DNA of 64,000 nucleotides from Mycoplasma sp. Ms02 (GTDB lineage: Bacteria; Bacillota_I; Bacilli_A; Mycoplasmatales; Metamycoplasmataceae), in contig NZ_CP081302.1 in assembly GCF_019720735.1 (NCBI RefSeq), positions 860,270 to 924,269 of the forward strand, in the 5' to 3' direction. The translations under genes were made by a program, and so were the position numbers. Positions 38,171 to 48,216 of this stretch are shown one piece after another (position 1 is the stretch's first letter; each line of letters opens with the position of its first letter). Below the pieces are notes generated by a model. It did not search any database, had not been told where the DNA came from, and was given only the letters and a program-made list of their open reading frames with translations.

Positions 38171-38197
38171 AAAAAACAGACTATTGTCTGTTTTTTT
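38171..38197. terminator. Bidirectional terminator between EIIBA and the ABC-like gene
   Basis: 11-bp perfect stem (A6 CAGAC / GTCTG T6) with a 4-base loop. The converging gene on the minus strand ends inside it. Confidence 0.85.
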
Positions 38198-40547
38198 AAT
38201 CAATCATGTCTGATTTAGAAATGGTATTTAGATCTTTGTTATCAAACATTTCGGTTTGTGCATGTACGATTACAGGATCTAAAAACGTATTAACGTTTTC
38301 AGAATTTATAATATGCTCTTCAGTGTGAATAAATTTTGAAAGAATCTCATTTTTGTTTTTAGAACTACTTTTTAGTAAATCCTCACTTACTGAATAAACA
38401 AAATGATTCAAATCTTTTTTTAGCCGATAAAATCCACCATAAATCCACATATATGAAATTTTTGCACTGTATTTATACTTTTCTTCATTACTTATAAAAG
38501 CTGTGTTTGCATATTTAGTTTTTGCATAACGCGACAAAATTGCTGTTTCAGCTGCTTCAATTAAATTATCACCACTAAATACATATGTAAAAGTTGAATA
38601 ATTTAAAACCGTGTTAAGTGAATCAGTGACTATTGCATATTGAATTTCGTTATCTTTGGTTATGATTGAAAGTACACGCATGAACTCATGTTTTTGTTCT
38701 TTTGTGATATTTGCATCCGTATCTTGCAGCAAAATCAAACTAGGTCTTTTCATCATAAGAGCAACCAATTTCAATTTAATTCTATTGATTGATGCAATTT
38801 CATCATATGAAGATAAATAGTTTTTGAAATTAACTGAAGCGTAGTTCATTAAGTTTAAAATTCTTCTTGTAATTACGAGATTATTCCAAAATGATTCAGA
38901 CATCATTTTTCTACTTGTAATGAAATCACAAAGAGAAACTAAAAAATGATCTGTCAGTGCGAACTTCTTAAGGTCATCAATCAAATTCATTTCGGCTCTT
39001 AACTTTTTAACAATATCCTGTAAACCAGCATTTTTTGATGCTTTTTGATTTAGATTACGATTTAACCTTTTAAATAAAGCCGGAATTTCTTTTTCAGACT
39101 TTTGTTTGTTTGTGATAAATCTCTTTACTTTTGGTCCGATATTTTTCAGTGTTGTTTTAAATAAACGATCTGAAGATTTTAAATTTCACTTTTCTTCTGC
39201 TTGAATTTGCTTCATGAATGAATAACTTGTTTTTTGGTTCAACTCAAGCATTGTGTTTTCGATCTTTTTATACGAAACACGATTTAGAACTTTAATTTTC
39301 TTTTTTCTTTCTTTAATCTCTTTTTTGATTTCGTTTTTGGTAGTTTGTGATTGTAAGAAATAATTGTCAAAATCAAAAAAGAAATCTTTTTTTGCTTTTC
39401 AAAAAAGTGAAAATCAGTTGGAACCTTTGTAAGGATTGTTGATAAAAGCTAGGTTGTTCTCAATGAAAAGTTTTTCTTCGTTTTTCATGTTTTCGTGAAT
39501 ATTGTCCAGATCGTTGGATTTTAAATACTTAACTTTTCTGGAATAAGTTTTTCATAAACTTAAAGAACGTTTTTTAACCACCAACCTTTTATTTAAATAT
39601 AAATACTCTTTAGAGTTAGAGTCAACGATTGCCATTTTTTGCTTTAACACTTTGATTTCGTTCTTCATTTTGTAGGCAACAAAATTAACAATGTTGTTCG
39701 ATTTAGTTTTTCTTTGCTTTAAGAAATCTTTATAAAAATTGATTTCTACATTTAAGTCTTTGATTTTAAATTCTGCCTCGACCTTTTTAAGTGATGTGTT
39801 ATTAATTCTTTTAAGATTCTTTAGTTTTAGCTCAGCTTCTTTGATTTTGTAGATTGGATCTTCTTCAGAACCACGACGATAAAACTCTTTATATTTGTCA
39901 TAGATTTCAAAAACTTCGTTATAAAAACGAAAGTGGTGTTCAGCAAAAGCATTCTTGTAATACTCTAAGTTTTCGAGAATAGTTTCAAGGCTTTCGAGAT
40001 ACTCGGAATCATTCATCGTAAATCATTTTTCTTCGATACTTTTAAGAATGTTCGTCATTTCCCTGATGATGTCATTGTTTTCATCAATGATGGCATCACT
40101 GTATTGTGTAAATTTGCTTAAAATTGAACTTTTAAGTGGAATTTCATAACGTTTAAAAACTTCTTGCATATTTCTAACACGTTCATTCATGTTTCTTGAA
40201 GTACTTCAAGCTTTTTGTCATATATCAAAAAGTGGTATGTCGCTATCTTCCCCATGAATTTCATTCATATCAAAATAAGCAACATTTCTGGCTAATGAAT
40301 CTGCTCCATAGTCTAAAAAGTAATCCATACTATCGTTTCTTTCAAAACGATAAACAGCATAAGGATTGCTGTTAAGGCTAGATCAGAAATGGTATCTTAA
40401 GTAATTGGAAGTATTTTTGTCAATGAAAATAGCTGTCTTATGATCACTATAAATTGTCAATCAAGGAATGTTGATAACGCGATTTTTACCGTTTTCATCC
40501 TTGTTAAAGAAAAAGTTTTCAATTGTGAAGTTTTTTGAGCTATTCAT
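38196..40547 (-). CDS. Degenerate OppF-like ABC ATPase with large coiled-coil insertion (783 aa)
   Basis: One frame with TGA as Trp. The two ends look like an OppF-type nucleotide-binding domain. The N terminus has a strand, then TAIFIDKNTSNYLRYHF where a Walker A would stand, then MNERVRNMQEVFKRYEIPL, as in the helix before the signature of OppF. The C-terminal 280 residues have YDEIASINRIKLKLVALMM in place of the LSGGQ helix, and PSLILLQDTDANI in place of Walker B and the D-loop. The P-loop Gly-Lys-Ser/Thr, the LSGGQ and the Walker B Glu are all missing. Between them lie about 360 residues of Lys/Glu-rich helix. OppF proteins of mycoplasmas often carry long insertions. It probably does not hydrolyse ATP; a structural or scaffold role is inference. 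It is divergent from the M42 peptidase gene. Confidence 0.5.
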
Positions 40548-40617
40548 ATTTTAAATTTTATAAAATTTAAAGCAATTTATATAAAATTAAGTATATCTGT
40601 AATACGGAGGTAGTAAT

Positions 40618-41703
40618 ATGTCAGATTTTAAAAAATTAGCTTCAAGACTTGATCAGTACATGCAGATTGAAGCTATTTCAAGATACGAAGAACCTGTAGT
40701 TCAGGCTCTTAAATCAAACATCGATACTTCGAAATTTGAAGTATCAAGAGATAAATTAGGTTCGCTAATTTTACACAAACCATCAAAAGTTGAAAATGCT
40801 CCAAAAGTAATGATTGCTGCACACATGGACGAAGTTGGTTATTTAGTAAGAATGGTTAAAGATAACGGAAACTTATTAGTTTCAGTTGTTGGTGGAATAT
40901 GACCTTCTGTTGTCATCGGAACAAAAGCCAAAGTCGTTACAAACCGTGAAAACAAAGTATTTTATGGAGTCTTTGGTCATACAAGCATTCACATTTTAGA
41001 ACGTGAAAAAATGACAAAAGCAATGACAAACAATGAGTTATTTGTTGATTTAGGTTTCAAAAGTGCAAAAGAAGTTGCTGATGCAGGTATTGAAATCGGT
41101 GACAGAATTTATTTATCAGGAGAAACAATTCACCTTGCAAACGATTTAATTGGTGGTAAATCAATGGATAACCGTGCAGGAGTTACAGCAATTGACTTTA
41201 TTGCAAACAACGTTCAAGATTTAGATTTACCTGTTGATTTATACATCGTTGGTACAGTACAAGAAGAGGTCGGAACACGTGGTGCTAAAACATCAGTTTC
41301 ACTAATCAACCCTGATGTTGCTTTTGCAGTTGATACAGGGGCAGCACATGATTCAACAGGAGCTATCCCAGGAACACCTGTTCTTGGAAAAGGTGCAGCT
41401 GTTTTAGTTAAAGACAACGGGACACTAATGGATCCAAAACTTGTCGAAAGAATGATGCAAATTGCTAGAGATAAAGAAATCCCAGCTTACAAATATATCG
41501 CCGAAGGTGGTGGTACAGATGCTGCTGAGCTTCAATTTGCTCCAGGTGGTGCAGCAACAATAACTGTTTCAATCCCTCAGCGTTACCTACACTCACCAAT
41601 TGGTGTTGCATCACTTGTAGATATCCAAGCCACAATTGATCTAATGACTGAATTTGTAAAATCATTTACAAAAGAAGACCTACAAGAAATGAAATACAAA
41701 TAA
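40618..41703 (+). CDS. M42-family metallo-aminopeptidase (glutamyl aminopeptidase/FrvX type)
   Basis: 361 aa, ATG preceded by a strong ACGGAGG. It is a cytoplasmic co-catalytic metal peptidase that removes N-terminal residues from peptides. All expected residues are seen: His69 (AAHMDEVG), bridging Asp184 (SMDNRAG), catalytic and metal Glu216-Glu217 (VQEEVGTRGA), Asp239 (AVDTG) and His325 (YLHSPIG). Length and order match the family, whose members assemble as dodecamers. One TGA (900-902 past 40000) is Trp. It probably recycles imported or surface-derived peptides in an organism with little amino-acid synthesis. Confidence 0.93.
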
Positions 41704-41705
41704 TT

Positions 41706-41732
41706 AAAAAACACTGTATTACAGTGTTTTTT
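41706..41732. terminator. Bidirectional terminator between the M42 peptidase and hsdS
   Basis: 13-bp perfect stem, A6 CACTGTA / TACAGTG T6, with a 1-base loop, suited to both converging genes. Confidence 0.85.
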
Positions 41733-41762
41733 GTTTATTCTTAGAATATATCTCTACTACTC

Positions 41763-43007
41763 TTAAAGCAACATCATCTTCATCGCTGTTTTCTTTAGAT
41801 CTTTCATTATTTCTTGTTTTCTTTTTTGCAATTTAATTAGCTTGTCTAGGACAAGAAGAAAACCAGCTACCATTTTTTGTTCTTCATCTGATGGTAATTT
41901 TATTTGCATTTTTTGAAAAATATCAGATTTTATTATTGCAGCTCTCGCTTGTCTAACTCCTGATTCAGAATAGACTTTTACATAGTTTTCTCATTTGTCT
42001 GTTTCAAAATAAAACGACAATCAATCAGGATTCACATCAGTGGGTCTGAATGCATGATAAATATTTGATATTAAACCTCGATCACAAACGCCATTTTTAG
42101 AAACATGTCCAACTGGCTTGTTTACTGATATATTTGGATTATGAACAAAATCATTTCTTTCTAAAATATAATAACTTGAGTGAGTTTCTTTTGTTATTTT
42201 TGAAGAGTTACTTTTGATATCTTTTAGAACGATACCTTGATTAGCATAACTGGATAACTGTGGTAAATTAAGATTTTCTTTATTTTTTTCAATTTTAGTG
42301 TGTGTAATTTCATTGAGTGTTTTAGTTAAGTATTGATCTTTAAAACCTTTAAATCTAAATAACGCTTTTTCTTTTTTATTATCTATGAAGAGGTGACTCA
42401 AGAAAGTTTTTTTCAAACTAAATAAAGTTTCGTCAAATGTATTTATTATTCTTATATCTTCACCTATTAAGGAGATTTTAAACCCTATAATTTTTTGCTC
42501 TTCTATAGAAGGCATTTTTAATGGTAAAAGTTTTAAAACTTCATCGCTTAATGAATATCTGTTAAGCCTTGCTCCTAAATTCCCGTTTTTAAAAATGTAA
42601 TAGTGTCATTTGCTACTATGAAAAAGTACTTCCGTAAAAGTAACGTCTTCATTTTTTATTTTGAAAACATAGTAAAGGGGAGACATAATTCCAGTTATAC
42701 CAGTTTTATTTCTTCTTATTGATCCTGCAGGAGCGTTATTAGACATAAGCATATTTAATGCAAATGTATCAGGTTCTACAATGTAGTAATTCCCAATATT
42801 TTCAATATTAGAAATGTCCTTATCAAAAAAGTCCGTCTGTTTTACTATTCCAAACTGTGCACTGTTGGTTAGGGTTGTTTCAACTTTCAATAATTTATTT
42901 TTTTCTTTAACTTTTTTTGTAATATCCCCAAAAGTTTTATCTAACCACTCACCTTCGAATCCTTTGAACCTTAATTGTGGCTGATTAGCTCTCTCTCTCT
43001 CTCTCAT
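41763..43007 (-). CDS. hsdS: Type I restriction-modification specificity subunit, copy A (in frame)
   Basis: 414 aa from ATG 43007 (GTG 43016 is an alternative). GGGAAGG lies 7-8 bases upstream of the ATG. The first codons are an AG repeat encoding Arg-Glu pairs (MRERERANQPQLRFKGF). Two target-recognition domains follow, each opening with the typical LRFKGFEGEW / FRFKGFKDQYL block and ending with the conserved helix entry PSIEEQKIIG / PSDEEQKMVAG. The protein closes with KKTAMKMMLL, the same end as copy B. HsdS recognises the two half-sites for a methylase (HsdM) and a nuclease (HsdR); neither is in the window. Several TGA codons are Trp. It is intact in this sequence. Confidence 0.9.
42989..43004 (-). 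repeat. (AG)8 dinucleotide tract directly after the hsdS copy A start codon
   Basis: Sixteen bases of AG repeat beginning right behind ATG. With the following CT they restore the frame of NQPQLRF. A change of one or two units would put the gene out of frame. Confidence 0.9.
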
Positions 43008-43055
43008 TCTAAACACCTTCCCTCTTTTTACAGGCTTAACCCATAAGTTATTTAA

Positions 43056-43061
43056 ATTATA
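43056..43061 (-). promoter_or_regulatory. -10 box of hsdS copy A
   Basis: TATAAT in AGTATAATTTAAATAAC, about 48 bases before the start codon. The same block, nearly identical, precedes copy B. Confidence 0.65.
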
Positions 43062-43068
43062 CTAAAAT

Positions 43069-43093
43069 AAAACGCCACATATTGTGACGTTTT
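43069..43093 (-). terminator. Hairpin between hsdS copy B and the copy A promoter
   Basis: Imperfect stem AAAACG.CAC / GTG.CGTTTT with one mismatch. A variant of the perfect hairpin at 44379-44401, lying just downstream of the copy B stop. Confidence 0.6.
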
Positions 43094-43115
43094 ATACTGT
43101 AATTAAGTCATGTAT

Positions 43116-44316
43116 CTAAAGCAACATCATTTTTATTGCTGTTTTCTTAAGTTCTTTAAGGATATTGATTTCTTTGCTTTGGAGGTTTATAAGTTTATCA
43201 ATGTTTTTAAATAATCTTCCGATTTTGACCTGTTCGGAAAGTGATGGAATGGCATGAATTTGAGAAGAAACAAGTTGCCAACTTGCTCTTGGCATTTTAG
43301 TTCCTGCCTGTATTTTGTATGACTTTTTGAAAACGGGATAATGAATCATAGCTCAAATAAAGTTTGCGTTACTTTTAGATCCTCTAAATACTCAGAAATC
43401 TCCTACAGCAATACCTTTAAAAGTTGGCTGGAACCAATTTTGAGTTGAAGGGGAAAGATATCCAAACAAAACATCACCAGGTTCAAAAAGTGTTCCCTTT
43501 CTGTTGTCAAACTTATTTGAAATATCTTTATTTAAAACTCCGTTCCCTTTGTCAATATCTTCATATTCAAGCTTAGGTAAAGTATTATCGTTTGAATTAT
43601 TTGAAACCTTTTCTACAATTTCAGATCATGATTTTCAAGTTCATTTGTCTGTAAAACCTTTAAATCTGAAATCTGGGAATGTTTTGCCATTGTTTATGAA
43701 TAGTTTTGATAAAAAAGTTTGTTTAAAATTATTTGTAATTTGTTGCGATAAATAGAAACGATTTATTAGTGTATTTATATTTTTTAAAATACCTCCAATA
43801 AAAAAAGTTTCTTTTGAATCTGGTAAATATATGGTCATATTTTCCACATTGGATTTTGATAAATTAAGTTGATTCATTCCACATGATATACTCTTCAAAA
43901 TATAACGTCTTACGTTTATATAAAAACTTACAAAAGTTGAATCCAGCTTATTAACTAATCTAATGAGAGCCACTCTTTGATTTAAAACTCATTTGTGGTT
44001 TTCATCTACAACAGCAGTCATCCCTATTAAATTACCTTTAGCGATATCGCTTAGAATGATCACGATATCACCTTCTTTAAGAGTTTCAAAATCACCATTT
44101 AAAAACTTTCCAGAATCTTTAAGTTCACCTTCGGTGCTTACTGAGTTTAAGTTTAATACTCTTAATTTTCCTTTTTCTTGCTGAAACCTTTCGTAACTTT
44201 TGCCATTTTTATATACGGAAATATCACTTAATTTCTTCAGTTTTCACTCACCTTCGAACCCTTTAAACCTTAATTGTGGCTGATTAGTTCTCTCTCTCTC
44301 TCTCTCTCTCTCTCAT
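43116..44316 (-). CDS. hsdS: Type I specificity subunit, copy B (phase-variable, out of frame as sequenced)
   Basis: From codon NQPQLRF (44285) to TAG 43116-43118 there are 389 intact codons encoding a full two-domain HsdS: LRFKGFEGEW, TRD1, FPDFRFKGFTDKW, TRD2, PSLSEQVKIG, closing KKTAIKMMLL. The only start is ATG 44316, and it is followed by (AG)12. In that frame translation stops after ten codons (…REN then TAA). The body is one unit away from being in frame: 28 bases lie between ATG and the AAT codon. Thirteen or ten AG units would give a full protein beginning MRERER. In the frame of the body no start exists upstream before a TAA. The gene is thus switched off in this clone but not decayed. 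The TRDs differ from those of copy A. Confidence 0.88.
44290..44313 (-). repeat. (AG)12 dinucleotide tract after the hsdS copy B start codon
   Basis: Twenty-four bases of perfect AG repeat, directly behind ATG 44316 and followed by AACTAATCAG. It is the phase-variation element of copy B. Confidence 0.92.
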
Positions 44317-44364
44317 TCTAAATACCTTCCCTGTTTTTATAGGTTTAACCCATAAGTTATTTAA

Positions 44365-44370
44365 ATTATA
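44365..44370 (-). promoter_or_regulatory. -10 box of hsdS copy B
   Basis: TATAAT in the same sequence context as copy A; about 60 bases upstream of each gene are nearly identical, so the promoter was duplicated with the gene. Confidence 0.65.
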
Positions 44371-44378
44371 CTAAAATA

Positions 44379-44401
44379 AAACGTCACTATATGTGACGTT
44401 T
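44379..44401 (-). terminator. Perfect hairpin upstream of hsdS copy B
   Basis: 9-bp stem AAACGTCAC with a 5-base loop and a T-rich exit on the minus strand. It can end transcription from the DUF4065 gene just before the copy B promoter. Confidence 0.7.
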
Positions 44402-44472
44402 GAACCTTTAACACAGTACTTTAATACTTTAAAACCTAAATTAACTATTTTGAAAAATATAATTTTATAATT

Positions 44473-44946
44473 TTATACACCAGAATATATTTCTCTGTAG
44501 TATTTTTTAATATCCTCTTCGTCTATTAATATATCGGAAGATCCGTCTTTTTTGTTGCATGAACACTTGTTGTTTTTCATGTTTCCTAACACTCAAGGAG
44601 TTTCTTCAGTTGAAAGTGCGTAAAGTTCATTTCCTGATTTATCACCATAAGTTAATCAAACTGATTCTATTAATTCTTGGGCTTTTTCGTCAAATTTAAT
44701 GTGTATGTTTTCGTTTTTTGGAATATCTCTTCACCCGTAAAACTTATAATCTTCATAAAGTTCAGGCGAAACTGGTCCATGCTCTCAGGCTTGAAATTTT
44801 GTATCTTTGATTATTGAATAGTCCAACAAAGTTAAAGATCATGCGTAAACATAAAAACAAAGTTTTTGTAACTTTCTTTGAGTCATTGGTTCTTTATTTA
44901 AAAACCACATAGCCACATCTTTATACGAATACTGATTACTTTTCAT
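44473..44946 (-). CDS. Panacea-domain (DUF4065, SocA-like) protein
   Basis: 157 aa, starting at ATG 44946 behind GAAGG. It was easily missed because five TGA codons must be read as Trp. Family motifs: MTQRKLQKLCFYVYAW near residues 21-36, LDYSIIKDTKFQAW, the hallmark EHGPVSPELYEDYKFYGW, and the acidic C-terminal helix ending in KKYYREIYSG. A small Cys pair (CSCNKK) lies near residue 132. Panacea proteins act as antitoxins or proteolysis adaptors, usually beside a toxin gene. No toxin partner is adjacent here: hsdS lies downstream and pncB upstream. It is probably part of an accessory or defence patch. Confidence 0.82.
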
Positions 44947-45068
44947 AAATACCTTCTTTATTAGAATCACATTTTATAGAATAAACAAACAGATATTATA
45001 ATTTTCAGAAAATATCCAGTTAAAGAGTTTACTTTTTGTTTAAGCACATTAAAAATGATGACTTTGAC

Positions 45069-45092
45069 AAAAAAACATCACAAAGTGATGTT
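45069..45092 (-). terminator. Terminator of pncB, overlapping its stop codon
   Basis: 8-bp stem AACATCAC/GTGATGTT with a 3-base loop, T run on the minus strand. The TAA stop codon of pncB forms the base of the stem. Confidence 0.75.
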
Positions 45093-46089
45093 AAGGACGA
45101 TATGTAATCAGGTTAGAGTTTGCTCTGTACCCACGACCTTCTTTAGCTTCAGGCTCTCCATTTAGCATTGTTGCATCTGCTGAAAATGAGTTGTTAAGTT
45201 TGAAAATTCCTTGACCTACACCATAGTAATCTACAGGTGCTTGTGCTTGTTCAAACTCACTTATTTTTTTAGCGTTAAATCCACTAGAAACCACTATTTT
45301 ATAGTCTTTGGCTCCTGCTTGGTCTAGTGCTTGTCTTAGTCTTTTTACTTGTTCGATATTTACACCATATTGTGGTTCTTGGTTATCAAACATATGATCC
45401 ACCATGTTTTTAGATGTATCCAATCTGACACCTCATACCTTATTACCAAGTGCGTTTCATACTTTTAATGAATCTGTAATGACGTCGTTATTGTAATCCA
45501 CAAGAGCGATTATTTTGTCATTTGGATAATTCTTGTGAAAGGCTTTCATCGCTGCTACAACATCACCTTTAAAAGCTTGTAAAAGAATGTGTGGCACAGA
45601 ACCAAAAACGGGTTTAGCACTTTTATCTTGTTTTTGAGCGTTAGTTGAAACCAATTCAATTCCACCTAAAGCAACTGCTTTTCCATCAATTTCTTGGTTA
45701 ATGTAGTGATCTGCACGATCACCCATAAAAATTACAGGTTTTCCGTTTGCTGCTTGTACGCATTCGTGGGCGTTAGAAGCTATCGAAGTACTTCTTGCAA
45801 GAATTCCGTCGATCATACCCTCTCACATCCCAAAGTCTTGGTAGTGACCTTCAAGTTCTAGAACGATATCCAAGTTATTAATTTTAGTGCCATCTTCTAG
45901 GTATCTAATTGTATACTTGTTTGTGTCTGTTTGTTCTTCAAGTAATTCTAAAACTTCTTGCATTCCTGCAAGGATGGCATTGTCTTTTCTTTGGAAAAAT
46001 TGTAAAACGATAACATTATCAGGTTTTTCGTTTTTGAGAATTGTGTTTGTTTTTTCAAAGTAGCTTGCGATGTAGTCTTTTTTATTCAT
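45091..46089 (-). CDS. pncB: Nicotinate phosphoribosyltransferase
   Basis: 332 aa. It condenses nicotinate with phosphoribosyl diphosphate to nicotinate mononucleotide, the entry to NAD salvage. The sequence shows the family's barrel motifs: DGILARSTSIASNAHEC, GSVPHILLQAFKGDVVAAM (phosphate-binding His region), IALVDYNND, the RLDTSKNM segment, IVVSSGFNAKKI, and YGVGQGIFKLN near the C terminus. It is shorter than the roughly 400-aa enterobacterial enzyme, in keeping with Mollicute forms. A few TGA codons are Trp. It is monocistronic, with its own consensus promoter and terminator. Confidence 0.88.
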
Positions 46090-46116
46090 ATTTACCTTTA
46101 AAATTGTGTTCTTTTA

Positions 46117-46145
46117 ATTATATTAAATTATTGAAACTGTTTCAA
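46117..46145 (-). promoter_or_regulatory. Promoter of pncB with palindromic operator over the -35
   Basis: On the minus strand: -35 TTGAAA (46140-46145), 17-base spacer, -10 TATAAT (46117-46122), 28 bases before the start codon. The -35 is one arm of a perfect 15-bp palindrome TTGAAAC-T-GTTTCAA (46131-46145), so a repressor bound there would block polymerase. This suggests regulation of NAD salvage. The regulator is not identified. Confidence 0.65.
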
Positions 46146-46157
46146 TATACAATCGCA

Positions 46158-46182
46158 TAAAAAAACCATCTTGCGATGGGTT
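46158..46182 (-). terminator. Terminator of the rmuC-yhcH operon
   Basis: Stem AACCATC/GATGGGTT with a 4-base loop and an 8-T run on the minus strand, 46 bases after the stop of the YhcH-family gene. Confidence 0.7.
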
Positions 46183-46227
46183 ATTTGACATAGATTTCTC
46201 GATGTCGGCTCATTAAAATAATTATAA

Positions 46228-46704
46228 CTAATCCATTTTAACTTTCATTATAAATTTTGAAACTTTTTGGTTGGGTTTAAATTCTTTTTCAAATGGCACA
46301 ATTCCTGGACAGTGAATTTCTCCTGGTAAGAAAAGCATAAAATGATTTGGTGCTATAGCTGTTTTACCTAAAGCAGATTTTGCACGGTAAAAAGTTACGT
46401 CCATTGTTTGATCATAATCTGTTAATTTTTCCATTAAATCTGTGTAACTAACAGGAACATATCCATAAACCTCTTCTTCTTTAAAAAGATGGATGTCGGC
46501 GTATTTTTCATGCACTTCACACGTAAAATCGTTTTGATCGAAAACGTCAAGTGTTCTATGAACAAAAAACAAATCTTCATCAATGACGTGCTTACCTAAT
46601 TCAAGGTTTTGATAATCATTGTTTTCAAGCCATTCAAAAGCTCTAGCAAGCCTTTTGTCAATTGCTCCATATTTTTTACTATTTTTTAAGCTATCAATAA
46701 TCAT
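46228..46704 (-). CDS. YhcH/YjgK/YiaL (NanQ-like) family protein
   Basis: 158 aa. It matches the DUF386 cupin-like family: LELGKHVIDEDLFFVHR, EVHEKYADIHLF, the metal-site region NHFMLFLPGEIHCPG, and the C-terminal KFIMKVKM strand. E. coli NanQ in this family is an anomerase for N-acetylneuraminate; other members act on other sugars. No sialic acid genes are in the window, so the substrate is open. ATG 46704 lies two bases after the rmuC stop. Its ribosome binding site GAAGGAGAAGAA is inside the last rmuC codons, so translation is coupled. Confidence 0.85.
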   Translation of the reverse strand: MIIDSLKNSKKYGAIDKRLARAFEWLENNDYQNLELGKHVIDEDLFFVHRTLDVFDQNDFTCEVHEKYADIHLFKEEEVYGYVPVSYTDLMEKLTDYDQTMDVTFYRAKSALGKTAIAPNHFMLFLPGEIHCPGIVPFEKEFKPNQKVSKFIMKVKMD

Positions 46705-46705
46705 T

Positions 46706-48208
46706 TTATTCTTCTCCTTCTTGCTCGATATCTACTTTTTTCTCTAGAGCTTTAAAGTCTTCTGGTCTTTCTTCATAGTTTTGCTCTATGAAATGTCCAA
46801 GTTTTTTTGTTTTTCAAATACTGTTGCTTGTTTGTATGAATACTCTTGATAAGTATTTTTTTAGATCTTCGAATGCTTCGTTAGCTTTATTGAATTTATC
46901 TTCAGTAGAAATGAGTTTTTTTAGAACTTGATCTTCTCTTTTTAAGTATGAATTAATAATATTAACAATATCATTGCTTTGTCTATGTATTTCAAGATGC
47001 TTAATCATTGCCTTTACGTGCAAAATCACAAATCTAGCTGTTGTTGGCGATAGAACACCAACATTCGATTCCCTACGAACGTTTTCAATAAACTGACCTT
47101 GATCAATTGCGATTATTTCGTTAAAGACTGCTTCGCTAGGAATAAACATAAAAGCAAAGTCGGTTGTTATACCTTTTCTAATGTATTTTTTACTGATATC
47201 TTTTGCCATTGATCTAATGTTTGTTTTTAATTCAGTAAGAGCTGAGTCTAATTCTCTTGAGTCGATTACTTCTGCATTTTTAGCATCGTTATACTTTAAA
47301 AAACTATTAATTGGAAACTTTGAATCGATCGGTAAATAGTGAGTATTACCTGTTCTGTCTGAGACAGGAATAGCAAAATCAACCTTATAATTTTCACTCT
47401 TGTCAATTTGATATTGTTCTTTAAATGAGTCAGGTGGAAAAATGTCAGATATCACTGATTTAAAGATTGATTCGCCGATATTACCTCTTTTTTTGTTATT
47501 TTCAATAAGAGCATTTCTTAAATCTTGAATGTTGTTAGAAATCTTATCAACCTTAGAAATGTTTTCAGTAATACTTTGCACACTATTTTGAAAATCATTA
47601 AACCTTGAATCAATAGGGTTTTTAATTGATTCATTAATCAAGTTTTTTAAATTTTCAACTGTTGTTTTGTTATTTTCTCTTGTTTCGTTTTGAATTTTTG
47701 AACTTAAACTGTTTTGCAACATATTAATATTGTTTGAAAGACTTAAATTAGTCTTTTGCACATCTTCAGAAATCTTGTTTTTTAAATTCTCGATAATAAC
47801 GTTCATGTTTTTATTTGTGTTTTCAACGTTATTTATTTTGCTTTCAATAGCTTCCTTTAAAAAGAAAATACTATCTTTTGTGGATTTATCTAAAACTTCT
47901 TGCTGCGATTTAATCTTTTGTTCAAGTGATTCTTTTAAATTATTAATCGTGTTTTCGTTTGATTCTTTAAGCATTTTTTGCTGCTCATCAATTTTATTTG
48001 TCAAGCTTTCTTTGATTTTTTCTAATTCGATTATTGATTGAGTCAGTTTAAGATCGAATTCATTAGCTTCTTTTTCTAGCTTTTCTTCCTGTAAAACGGG
48101 CTCAGAAATGTTTTTTTTATTTTTAAAATCTCTGAAAACAAAAAATAAAACTAAACCAATTAATATCGCAATAAGTACTGATAATAAGATGATTATTATG
48201 TATTCCAT
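46706..48208 (-). CDS. rmuC: RmuC-family DNA recombination/nuclease protein
   Basis: 500 aa. It has an N-terminal membrane helix (residues 3-26), then about 190 residues of coiled coil, then the conserved RmuC core: KRGNIGESIFKSVISDIFP, VDFAIPVSD, YLPIDSKFPINSFLKY, TTDFAFMFIPSEAVFNEI and SPTTARFVILHVKAM. RmuC limits DNA rearrangement at inverted repeats in E. coli; the core resembles restriction-type endonuclease folds. The E, D and K residues of GES…VDF…DSK are present. It is the middle gene of a three-gene minus-strand operon whose upstream region carries the IS element. The last 36 codons follow a TGA read as Trp. Confidence 0.9.
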
Positions 48209-48216
48209 TTTTTCTC

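Noticed and set aside
43116..44316. hsdS copy B as a decayed pseudogene
   Set aside because: The only defect is the AG-unit count at the start; the rest of the frame is fully intact, which fits phase variation better.
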